From Lachnospiraceae bacterium (GTDB lineage: Bacteria; Bacillota; Clostridia; Lachnospirales; Lachnospiraceae), in the NCBI GenBank assembly GCA_910575775.1, contig CAJTEY010000012.1:1-64000 (forward strand): a stretch of 64,000 nucleotides of DNA. The letters run 5' to 3'. The position numbers were made by a program, and so were the translations under genes. Of this stretch, positions 1 through 6,283 are shown one piece after another (position 1 is the stretch's first letter; every line of letters starts with the position of its first letter). The notes beneath the pieces are model-generated. The model was given only the letters and a program-made list of their open reading frames with translations, searched no databases and had not been told where the DNA came from.

Positions 1-33
1 AAAGAATAAATTACTATACTTCATGACAACGGC

Positions 34-79
34 AAAAATCGCTGCACTCCAGCAAATACAAGGGATACAGCGATTTTTT
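34..79. terminator. Bidirectional intrinsic terminator
   Basis: Perfect 11-bp inverted repeat, AAAAATCGCTG (34-44) and CAGCGATTTTT (68-78), with a 23-nt loop. An A-run on one side and a T-run on the other give a terminator on both strands. It would end transcription of the leftward operon (genes ending at 129) and of any rightward gene coming from outside the window. Confidence 0.8.
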
Positions 80-128
80 AAATCTCCAACAGTCAAAGAT
101 GGGATTATATTTGCATTTTTGTATTTTG

Positions 129-713
129 TCAAAGGGGAATTTTCATCATCCTATTTTCTTTGCCTTTCCCGCGATTTTCCGCTTTATCCTCTGCCACCTG
201 TTTCTCCTGTCCCGCATCCCGTTTCCCGCATAGATTCCACGCCAACATGATCTGAAGATAAAGCCAGTGCAGAAAAGGCGGCAGCATCAAAATCTCACTG
301 ACAAGCGGAGCCCATGAAAAATGGGCAAACAGGGCTTCGCCAAGAGGCAGTGCCGCCTCCGCATAGCTGTCCGTGCTCAACCATGAAAATATGTATAATA
401 TCATAATATAAAACAAGTGCAGCGCGATCCACGGAGTCAATCCGAAAGCGTTCAGCGTGCGATATACCTTCCGTTCCTTTTCTGACCGCATGAAATCTTC
501 CAAGGCAAAAAGCGCGACACCGTATAAGATGATTCCCGGAAAAGCCAGCGCCTTTTCTACTTCGACCGCGCTCTCTTTGATACTCTGCCCCCACTGATTC
601 GGACATTTCCCCGCTCCGCCAGCATGGCGGCGAGTGTGCCACCCAAGGAGCAACCATATAACGTAAAAGTTTTCCGACAGCTTTGGGATAGCTCTTTTTC
701 CCAAATCCGTCAT
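129..713 (-). CDS. Hypothetical multi-spanning membrane protein, N-terminus probably frameshifted
   Basis: Open frame of 194 codons. The C-terminal two thirds has three or four hydrophobic helices (around ILYGVALFAL, IALHLFYIMILYIFSWL and LPPFLHWLYLQIMLAW) and a charged tail, so it is a membrane protein of unknown function. The N-terminal 40 residues do not look membrane-like. A different minus frame across 600-665 reads LYGCSLGGTLAAML, a helix typical of the start of such proteins, so a frameshift near 600-640 probably separates the true N-terminus from the body. It may belong to the DUF6796-like small permeases, but I cannot confirm that. It is the last gene of a leftward group behind a DtxR regulator, 8 bp after the 38-aa ORF. 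Treat it as a possible pseudogene or a sequencing error. Confidence 0.45.
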   Translation of the reverse strand: MTDLGKRAIPKLSENFYVIWLLLGWHTRRHAGGAGKCPNQWGQSIKESAVEVEKALAFPGIILYGVALFALEDFMRSEKERKVYRTLNAFGLTPWIALHLFYIMILYIFSWLSTDSYAEAALPLGEALFAHFSWAPLVSEILMLPPFLHWLYLQIMLAWNLCGKRDAGQEKQVAEDKAENRGKGKENRMMKIPL

Positions 714-721
714 ATGTTACC

Positions 722-838
722 TTAGCTTTTTTTGTACCGCTTCAGCTTTTTACGGCATGCTGCCTTAATTCCAGTGCAGAAAGCCAGTACCAGAAAAGCC
801 GTTGCAACTGCAATAGCCACACTCTGTAACGTATTCAT
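722..838 (-). CDS. 38-aa single-pass membrane peptide
   Basis: Short ORF starting MNTLQSVAIAV and ending in a basic tail (CRKKLKRYKKS). One hydrophobic helix spans about residues 6-24, followed by positive charges, which predicts N-out/C-in. The ATG lies 2 nt after the stop of the DtxR-type regulator. A GGAGGAACATAAGG ribosome site overlaps the regulator's last codons, so it should be translationally coupled. Function unknown; its place in a metal-regulated group suggests a small partner of a transporter, but that is inference. No family recognised. Confidence 0.5.
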   Translation of the reverse strand: MNTLQSVAIAVATAFLVLAFCTGIKAACRKKLKRYKKS

Positions 839-840
839 CC

Positions 841-1215
841 TTATGTTCCTCCGCTTCCTTCCGCCACAAGCGTCTTCAGCGCCTGATAGCTTTCATTGCT
901 GACCGCATGCTCCATCTCACAGGCATCTGACGATGCCGTTTTCGCGTCCACGCCAAGTTCCGTCAAAAGCTGGCAGAACGTATTGTGCCGTTCATAGGTT
1001 TCTTCCGCAATCCGCATACCCTTTTCCGTCAGGTGGACTTCTCGCGCATCACCCATGAGGATATAGCCTTCCTCCTCCAGCGCCTTCAAGGACACGCAGA
1101 CAGTCGGCCGTGAAACGCCGATCGCCCTTGCAATATCCGCCCCGTGCACGTCCTTATTTTGGGAAAGGATATAGATTGTTTTCAGATAATCCTCCACCGA
1201 TTTTTTCTGTTTCAA
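841..1215 (-). CDS. DtxR-family metal-dependent repressor
   Basis: A 124-aa protein with an N-terminal winged helix (DYLKTIYILSQ..ADIARAIGVSRPTVCVSLKALEEEGYI) and a short dimerisation/metal domain. It lacks the C-terminal SH3 domain, as in MntR-size members. Candidate ligands are Asp9, the His in YERHN, and C-x2-E-H (ACEMEH). The Cys is the IdeR/DtxR arrangement rather than the all-carboxylate MntR one, so iron sensing is plausible. The start is a TTG, chosen because GGAGGTGGAGGC lies just upstream. It sits between an HMA remnant and a 38-aa membrane peptide on the same strand. Likely operator: the TTAG-N6-CTAA palindrome at 1570-1589. A second paralogue lies at 1841-2233. Confidence 0.88.
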   Translation of the reverse strand: MKQKKSVEDYLKTIYILSQNKDVHGADIARAIGVSRPTVCVSLKALEEEGYILMGDAREVHLTEKGMRIAEETYERHNTFCQLLTELGVDAKTASSDACEMEHAVSNESYQALKTLVAEGSGGT

Positions 1216-1374
1216 GCCTCCACCTCCTTCTGTCCTGTTTTCTCTATGTCAAAAATATTCTCTTTCTTCCATGTTATTATGTTGCAGTTCAGCCTTGCCA
1301 AACTGTAACGTTATCAACCATTCAGAACCCGTTATTTTCCCCATTTCTGTGCGGGTTTTTGCGCATCTCAAATT

Positions 1375-1548
1375 TCAGTTTTCATTCTTCTCCCGTCTTG
1401 CAAACAGCCCCTTTTTCTCATACGGCGCCCAGTTCACGCTCATTACATCATACCCTGCCTCCGCAATGACTTTACGCACCGCCTCATTGATATGCGCCTC
1501 ACACATACCGCACGCCATCCCGTCAATACCCACTGTGATCTTAACCAT
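1375..1548 (-). pseudogene. HMA-type metallochaperone with internal in-frame deletion
   Basis: A 57-aa ORF. The start reads MVKITVGIDGMACGMC, the metal-binding loop M-x-C-x2-C of heavy-metal-associated domains (residues 11-16). It then runs INEAVRKVIAEAGYDV directly into the last strand and a PYEKKGLFARR tail. Relatives of this family are about 80-85 aa, with some 25-30 residues (beta-2, loop, beta-3) between AVR and the KVIAE helix. Those are missing here while the frame is kept. Without them the ferredoxin-like fold should not form. The start is ATG behind GAGAGGGATGTTTT, 21 nt downstream of a TTAG palindrome, so it is probably the first gene of the leftward group. Confidence 0.6.
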
Positions 1549-1569
1549 AAAACATCCCTCTCTTCTCTC

Positions 1570-1589
1570 TGGTTAGTAAAATCTAACCA
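1570..1589. promoter_or_regulatory. Palindromic DtxR-type operator (TTAG box 1)
   Basis: Perfect inverted repeat TGGTTAG-TAAAAT-CTAACCA. The same 6-nt-spaced TTAG...CTAA pattern recurs at four places around feo (5082-5095, 5742-5755, 5815-5834, 5915-5930). It lies between the leftward HMA/DtxR group and the rightward DtxR gene, so it could control both. Assignment to the DtxR paralogues is inferred from proximity and from similarity to DtxR boxes, which also use GGTTAG/CTAACC halves but with closer spacing. Confidence 0.65.
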
Positions 1590-1840
1590 TTGATTTTCAA
1601 AAATGCGGCGCACCTGTCAGTGGCCGCTGATAAAATTTGATAACACCCTTTTTGCCGTCAGACCTTGCGCCGCCCTCCCTAAAGTGTTAGGATGATAGTT
1701 AACGACATTAGAAATTTCGTTTTCGGCCTTGCGGAAGCTACCGTATATGAATTCTGCAAGAGGCAGAAACAGAAATTTGTTATGTCGTTTACTATAGCTC
1801 ACGGGCGGGATTCCGTTCCGGAAAGGAGTACAGTAATACC

Positions 1841-2233
1841 ATGAGTTATATCCGGCACAAAGCCGAGGAATCCCTTGAGGATTACCTCGAAACAATACTG
1901 ATTTTGAGCAGCCGCCTCTCTGTGGTGCGCTCCATCGACGTGGCGACCGAGCTGAATTTTTCAAAGCCGAGCGTGAGCGTCGCCGTGAAAAACCTGAAAA
2001 ACCGCGGATACATCACCGTTTCAGAAGAAGGGTTTCTCCATCTGACGGAAGACGGACGAAAAATCGCGGAAAGCGTCTATGAACGCCACACCCTGCTGAC
2101 GGACTGGCTGGTCCATCTCGGCGTTGACCCCGTAATCGCGGCGGGCGATGCCTGCAAAATGGAGCATGACATCACACCGGAAAGCTATGAAGCAATGAAA
2201 AAATGCATCCTGTCCATTTTAGGGCGTGGCTAA
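1841..2233 (+). CDS. DtxR-family metal-dependent repressor (second paralogue)
   Basis: A 130-aa winged-helix repressor (SLEDYLETILILSSR..VATELNFSKPSVSVAVKNLKNRGYI) with a short metal/dimerisation domain. Ligand candidates are Asp and Glu in the EDYLE helix, the His in YERHT, and C-x2-E-H in ACKMEH. Unlike its neighbour at 841-1215, it keeps the Glu that follows the first Asp by three residues. It starts at an ATG behind GGAAAGGAG. It is transcribed towards the convergent feo operon and preceded by about 250 nt of non-coding DNA carrying TTAG box 1. It is the likely iron-responsive regulator of the feo genes (inference). Confidence 0.88.
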   Translation: MSYIRHKAEESLEDYLETILILSSRLSVVRSIDVATELNFSKPSVSVAVKNLKNRGYITVSEEGFLHLTEDGRKIAESVYERHTLLTDWLVHLGVDPVIAAGDACKMEHDITPESYEAMKKCILSILGRG

Positions 2234-2373
2234 AGCACGGAAATCGGCATCGCCAGCTTTAACGCACAGGAAAAGTCCACCAGCCGGTTCGCCATAAAAA
2301 GGCAGGCCGCCATCGCCCGTGCCCAGAATCAGTGTTTCTTCATATTTATAAACCTTCCTTTATCTTTAAGTCC

Positions 2374-2565
2374 TTATTTTCGCAAAGTTTCCGGCTTTGC
2401 CGGATGGCAGGCTCCATTCATGGCGCAGCCCGCGCACCCACAGCCACAGGATGATTTTCCTTTTCTCTTACCGCGTATCATACTGACAAGAATCGCCGCC
2501 GCCACGAGAACCAAAACCGCACTGATGATGATTGTCGCCATATTTTCCATAAGCCATGTAAGCAT
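2374..2565 (-). CDS. FeoB-associated Cys-rich membrane protein
   Basis: A 63-aa protein. One transmembrane helix (about residues 10-31, TIIISAVLVLVAAAILVSMI) is followed by a basic stretch and a cysteine cluster, SSCGCGCAGCAMNGACH. This is the classic layout of the small Cys-rich partner found after feoB in Firmicutes. The cysteines presumably handle Fe(II) at the cytoplasmic mouth of FeoB. It is the last gene of feoA-feoA-feoB, 93 nt after feoB, with a terminator-like hairpin in between (2611-2636), so its expression may be lower. Confidence 0.85.
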   Translation of the reverse strand: MLTWLMENMATIIISAVLVLVAAAILVSMIRGKRKGKSSCGCGCAGCAMNGACHPAKPETLRK

Positions 2566-2610
2566 CGAAATCCCTCCTGTTTCCCTGTTACAAATCTAAA
2601 AACGAAACCC

Positions 2611-2636
2611 GGCGCCCCGTATTATGGCGGGACGCC
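2611..2636 (-). terminator. Hairpin after feoB (partial terminator)
   Basis: GGCGCCCCG (2611-2619) pairs with CGGGACGCC (2628-2636) with one mismatch around a short loop. On the minus strand the stem is followed by GGGTTTCGTTTTTAG, a broken U-run. Its place between feoB and the small Cys-rich gene suggests partial termination or mRNA end protection. Confidence 0.5.
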
Positions 2637-2658
2637 TTTAGAAACGCTTTCCGCGTCA

Positions 2659-5061
2659 TTACTTCGCCATTTTCAGTTTCATATTTGTTGTCAGTTTTGT
2701 TGCCTCTTTATACGGTCTGAACAGCATATAAATCATGCCGCCAAGGATTACGATAGCTGCAAGCAGACCAATGACATTCAGGTTTCCTGTAAATGCCAAT
2801 CCAATCTGGTAAACCATCAGCGCCACCGCATAAGCCAGTCCGCACTGATACAGAATCGCAAACCATGTCCATTTCGCATTGTTCATCTCCCGCTTGATGG
2901 CGCCGATTGCCGCAAAGCAGGGCGCACACAGAAGGTTGAACACCAGGAAGGAATAGCCCGCAACCTGACTGAAGTTTGCACCAATTTCAGGCCATCCACC
3001 CGGATAGAGGATACCCATGGTGCCGACGATATTTTCCTTTGCCACAAGTCCCGTGATGGAAGCCACTGCCGCCTGCCAGTTTCCCCATCCAAGCGGTATG
3101 AAAATCCACGCAATCGCACTGCCGACCGCCGCAAGGAGCGACTGATCCATCTCCTCCTCACCAAGCATCCGGAAGCCTTCCGCAGTAAATCCAAAATAAG
3201 TCGTAAACCATATCACGATAGTGGAAAGCAGGATGATCGTGCCCGCCTTCTTAATGAAGGACCATCCGCGCTCCCACATGGAACGCAGCACATTACCCAC
3301 CGTGGGCATATGGTAAGCCGGAAGCTCCATAACGAAAGGAGCCGGGTCGCCGGAGAACATCCTCGTTTTCTTTAACATAATACCTGAAATAATAATCGCC
3401 GCCATACCGACAAAGTACGCGCTCGTTGCAACCCACGCGGAACCGCCGAAGATTGCGCCCGCAACCATGGAGATAAACGGCACCTTCGCGCCACAGGGAA
3501 TAAAGGTTGTCGTCATAATCGTCATACGGCGGTCACGCTCGTTCTCAATCGTCCTCGACGCCATGATACCCGGAATGCCGCAGCCGGTACCGATAAGCAT
3601 CGGAATGAAGGACTTGCCGGACAGTCCGAACTTGCGGAAGATACGGTCCAGTACAAACGCGATACGCGCCATATAACCGCACGCCTCCAGAAAGGCAAGA
3701 AGCAGGAACAATACAAGCATCTGCGGCACAAAGCCAAGCACCGCACCCACGCCTGCCACAATACCGTCATTGATCAATCCCGCAAGCCAGTCTGCCGCAC
3801 CCACAGCTTCCAGTGCGTTCCCGACAAACACCGGAATACCGGGAACCCATACGCCGTAAGCTGCCGGATCAGGCTCATCGCCATACTGTTCCATCACCGC
3901 AAGCGCATCTTCATAATCCGCAAGGGACGCCGTTTCCACCGTCACCTCCAATGTTTCATCATCCGCCACTTCATAAGGGAAGTCGCCTGTAGGAGCCACG
4001 CCGTTTTCTTCCACATAGGCGTCATAACCGTCCACGATCAGCGCCGCGTCGCCATATTCCCCTGCCGCCTCTTCATAAGCGGAGGATCCGATGCCAAGCA
4101 GATGCCACCCGTCGCCGAACAGTCCGTCATTTGCCCAGTCCGTAGCGTTTGCCCCCACTGTCACCATGGAGATGTAATACACAAGGAACATAATCGCCGC
4201 AAAAATCGGAAGCCCCAGAAAACGGTTTGTCACAATCCTGTCAATCTTATCGGAATTTGTCATCTTTCCCGCTGATTTTTTCTTTAAGCATCCCTTGATG
4301 ATACTCCCGATATAAATATAACGCTCGTTGGTGATGATGGATTCCGCGTCGTCATCCATCTCCTCCTCGGCCGCCTTAATGTCCGTTTCAATATGGGAAA
4401 GCACAGACTCGCTCAGGTTCATCTGCTCCAAAACCTTATCGTCCCGCTCAAACAGCTTGATGGCGTAAAAACGCTGTTGTTCCTCCGGCAGTCCGTGTAC
4501 CGCAGCCTCTTCGATATGGGCAAGAGCATGTTCCACCGTTCCCGTAAAGGTGTGCATGGGAACCGTCTTCCCGTTCTTTGCCGCATTGATTGCAGCCTCC
4601 GCAGCTTCCATGATGCCGTTCCCTTTTAAGGCGGATATTTCTACCACCTTACACCCTAACGCCCTTGATAATTCCCCTGTGTTGATCTTATCGCCGTTTT
4701 TCTCCACCACGTCCATCATGTTGATGGCAACGACAACAGGGATTCCAAGCTCGGTAAGCTGTGTGGTCAGGTACAGGTTTCTCTCCAGATTCGTGCCGTC
4801 GATAATATTTAAGATGGCATCAGGGCGCTCGCTGATGAGATAGTTTCTAGCCACTACTTCCTCCAGCGTATAAGGGGAAAGGGAATAAATTCCCGGAAGG
4901 TCGGTGATGGTCACGCCGTCATGCCTCTTTAACTTTCCTTCCTTCTTTTCCACCGTAACGCCCGGCCAGTTCCCGACAAACTGATTGGAACCCGTCAGGG
5001 CATTAAATAATGTCGTCTTCCCGCAGTTCGGGTTGCCCGCAAGGGCAATTCGCATACTCAT
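2659..5061 (-). CDS. feoB: Ferrous iron transporter FeoB
   Basis: An 800-aa FeoB. The N-terminal G domain shows G1 GNPNCGKT (residues 9-16), G3 DLPG and G4 NMMD, then the helical GDI-like domain. The membrane domain has the paired Gate motifs (GxG..CGIPGIMASRTIENERDRR; LCAPCFAAIGAIKRE). Between the first and second transmembrane parts is an acidic insertion of about 110 residues (roughly 305-415: VDGYDAYVEENG..DDETLEVTVETA), predicted to be extracytoplasmic. It imports Fe(II) across the cytoplasmic membrane under GTPase control. Start ATG behind GGAGAGG; a TTAG palindrome sits only 21 nt upstream (5082-5095), so feoB may have its own metal-controlled start in addition to reading from the feoA promoter. 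Confidence 0.97.
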   Translation of the reverse strand: MSMRIALAGNPNCGKTTLFNALTGSNQFVGNWPGVTVEKKEGKLKRHDGVTITDLPGIYSLSPYTLEEVVARNYLISERPDAILNIIDGTNLERNLYLTTQLTELGIPVVVAINMMDVVEKNGDKINTGELSRALGCKVVEISALKGNGIMEAAEAAINAAKNGKTVPMHTFTGTVEHALAHIEEAAVHGLPEEQQRFYAIKLFERDDKVLEQMNLSESVLSHIETDIKAAEEEMDDDAESIITNERYIYIGSIIKGCLKKKSAGKMTNSDKIDRIVTNRFLGLPIFAAIMFLVYYISMVTVGANATDWANDGLFGDGWHLLGIGSSAYEEAAGEYGDAALIVDGYDAYVEENGVAPTGDFPYEVADDETLEVTVETASLADYEDALAVMEQYGDEPDPAAYGVWVPGIPVFVGNALEAVGAADWLAGLINDGIVAGVGAVLGFVPQMLVLFLLLAFLEACGYMARIAFVLDRIFRKFGLSGKSFIPMLIGTGCGIPGIMASRTIENERDRRMTIMTTTFIPCGAKVPFISMVAGAIFGGSAWVATSAYFVGMAAIIISGIMLKKTRMFSGDPAPFVMELPAYHMPTVGNVLRSMWERGWSFIKKAGTIILLSTIVIWFTTYFGFTAEGFRMLGEEEMDQSLLAAVGSAIAWIFIPLGWGNWQAAVASITGLVAKENIVGTMGILYPGGWPEIGANFSQVAGYSFLVFNLLCAPCFAAIGAIKREMNNAKWTWFAILYQCGLAYAVALMVYQIGLAFTGNLNVIGLLAAIVILGGMIYMLFRPYKEATKLTTNMKLKMAK

Positions 5062-5081
5062 AATTTTTCCTCTCCTTCTTA

Positions 5082-5095
5082 TTAGTTATCTCTAA
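5082..5095. promoter_or_regulatory. TTAG box 2, upstream of feoB
   Basis: TTAG-TTATCT-CTAA, extended on one side to CTAACCA, located between feoA and feoB. Same half-site and same 6-nt spacing as the perfect copies. Probably a DtxR-paralogue site. Confidence 0.5.
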
Positions 5096-5147
5096 CCATT
5101 GGTTTGAAAATAAAGGGGGGATACCCCCTGCGCGTCATTCTTTCGCC

Positions 5148-5375
5148 TTATGCACTTTCGACTTCAATCATTTCCGCATCTGCTTTCCTGATGGAAAGTT
5201 CATAGCCGCGGACAGTCACCTCAATCGGATCGCCAAGGGGCGCCACCTTGCGGATCTGCACATCCACGCCTTTTGTCAGGCCCATGTCCATGATCCGGCG
5301 TTTGACCGCGCCCTCGCCATGAAGCTTTACGACCCGGACGGTATCGCCGACCTTTGCTTCTCTCAGTGTCTTCAT
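5148..5375 (-). CDS. feoA: FeoA-domain protein
   Basis: A 75-aa SH3-like FeoA domain: LREAKVGDTVRVVKLHGEG, IMDMGLTKGVDVQIRKVAPLGDPIEVTVRGYELSIRK. FeoA docks on the cytoplasmic side of FeoB and is needed for Fe(II) uptake. The frame is open to 5393, but the ATG at 5375 is chosen because GAGGAGG lies 9 nt before it; the earlier ATG would put that Shine-Dalgarno inside the gene. Second of two tandem feoA genes, 52 nt from feoB's regulatory site. Confidence 0.93.
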   Translation of the reverse strand: MKTLREAKVGDTVRVVKLHGEGAVKRRIMDMGLTKGVDVQIRKVAPLGDPIEVTVRGYELSIRKADAEMIEVESA

Positions 5376-5503
5376 TCCATTTTTCCTCCTCATTTCATAT
5401 TAGACTTTCAATCATAGAATCCTGTCTTGGATTCCATGATATTAGAAACACTTAGTAAACCCTTGCAGTATTCTTTACCGCAAAAGTTTTTTTAATGCTC
5501 TGC

Positions 5504-5716
5504 TCAGACCATAATCTTCTGCGCCATTTCTTTGCTGACTGCGATACGGGAATCCTTCACATTCACGATAACATTGCCCCCGATAGCACTGACCACTGTG
5601 ACTGCCCCTCCCACGACAAAACCGAGGTTTTCCAAATGTGCCTTAACCTCCTGCTTTCCCCCGATTTTCCTGATGATGTTTTCCTCCCCGACTTCTGCTA
5701 ATGTAAGCGGCATCAT
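5504..5716 (-). CDS. feoA: FeoA-domain protein (first of tandem pair)
   Basis: A 70-aa FeoA domain (MPLTLAEVGEENIIRKIGG..LENLGFVVGGAVTVVSAIGGNVIVNVKDSRIAVSKEMAQKI). It differs from the second FeoA, with a more hydrophobic core and no PLGDP loop; in Firmicutes such pairs commonly precede feoB. Start ATG behind AGAAGGTG. First gene of the feo operon; its promoter and operator are at 5815-5869. Confidence 0.93.
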   Translation of the reverse strand: MMPLTLAEVGEENIIRKIGGKQEVKAHLENLGFVVGGAVTVVSAIGGNVIVNVKDSRIAVSKEMAQKIMV

Positions 5717-5741
5717 GCATTCACCTTCTTTTAAATATGTA

Positions 5742-5755
5742 TTAGTTTTTACTAA
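5742..5755. promoter_or_regulatory. TTAG box 3, feo leader
   Basis: TTAG-TTTTTA-CTAA, 26 nt upstream of the first feoA start and downstream of the predicted feo transcription start. Same spacing and halves as the other boxes. Confidence 0.5.
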
Positions 5756-5814
5756 CCCAATGTGAAAAACAATGGATGCCAGCCCCTCTTGTCAGACATC
5801 CTTATGTTTTATGG

Positions 5815-5834
5815 TGGTTAGCACTCGCTAACCA
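5815..5834. promoter_or_regulatory. TTAG box 4, feo operator
   Basis: Perfect palindrome TGGTTAG-CACTCG-CTAACCA. It begins 6 nt beyond the -10 of the predicted leftward feo promoter (5841-5869), so a bound repressor would cover the transcription start. The best copy of the repeated box together with 1570-1589. Confidence 0.7.
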
Positions 5835-5840
5835 TATATT

Positions 5841-5869
5841 ATGATATGGCTTCCCTTAATTCTTGTCAA
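5841..5869 (-). promoter_or_regulatory. feo operon promoter
   Basis: On the minus strand TTGACA (5864-5869), a 17-nt spacer, then TATCAT (5841-5846): a near-consensus sigma-A promoter directed at feoA-feoA-feoB. Box 4 follows immediately and box 5 lies about 45 nt upstream of the -35. Confidence 0.75.
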
Positions 5870-5914
5870 TGTTATTTTTACAACTTTAACAAGTTTCATC
5901 ATACTAACCAATAT

Positions 5915-5930
5915 GTTAGGAATTGCTAAC
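5915..5930. promoter_or_regulatory. TTAG box 5, upstream of feo promoter
   Basis: GTTAG-GAATTG-CTAAC, preceded by another half (CTAACC at 5904-5909, then GTTAGG), giving three alternating half-sites in 27 nt. Could support cooperative binding with box 4. Confidence 0.55.
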
Positions 5931-5979
5931 TCATTATTTTGTGCAAAATATCCATAGTTCTTACGCCAATACCGCGCCG

Positions 5980-6283
5980 TCAGACCGGCCGGTATCCTCC
6001 CGGCTTCGCATCCATCCTTTCCCTATATGTATTGTTTTGTGTAAATAAACAGCGGATGCCAAGAAACAGTCCAATCTCATGCTGAAATGCTTCCCCATCC
6101 TTCAGGCGGCACATGTAAACCAACACGCTTTGTCCCATATTTTTCAACGGAACAATTAAACAGATTCCCTGTTTTTAACCCTGCCATTGTCGGTGAGCAA
6201 TGGAATATCAGCAGCTCCTCCGATATACCATGTGTGCCGTCCGTCTTGTCCGGAGTTTCGATATAGTCAAGAGCTTTGCTCAA
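5980..6283 (-). pseudogene. DUF3793-family remnant
   Basis: The first frame, from a TTG overlapping the bceB-like stop, contains EELLIFHCSPTMAGLKTGNLF, the N-terminal signature of DUF3793 proteins. It then stops at 6077. A second frame continues down to 5980 with NMGQSVLVYMCRLKDGEAFQHEIGLFLGI, the later signature of the family. The middle of the protein is missing and the frame shifts at the junction (about 6140). The C-terminus is also lost. DUF3793 genes often accompany feo/flavodoxin genes (family knowledge), so this is probably a decayed member of the iron locus at the junction with the Bce module. Confidence 0.6.

Noticed and set aside
1678..1691. CCTAA-AGTG-TTAGG inverted repeat before the rightward DtxR gene
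   Set aside because: Half-sites are in the opposite order to the repeated TTAG-N6-CTAA box, so it was not grouped with it.
2234..2350. Open minus frame (LILGTGDGGLPFYGEPAGG) between the DtxR gene and the FeoB partner
   Set aside because: No start codon in frame; AGGAAGG precedes an out-of-frame ATG that stops after four codons. Possibly a remnant, not supportable.
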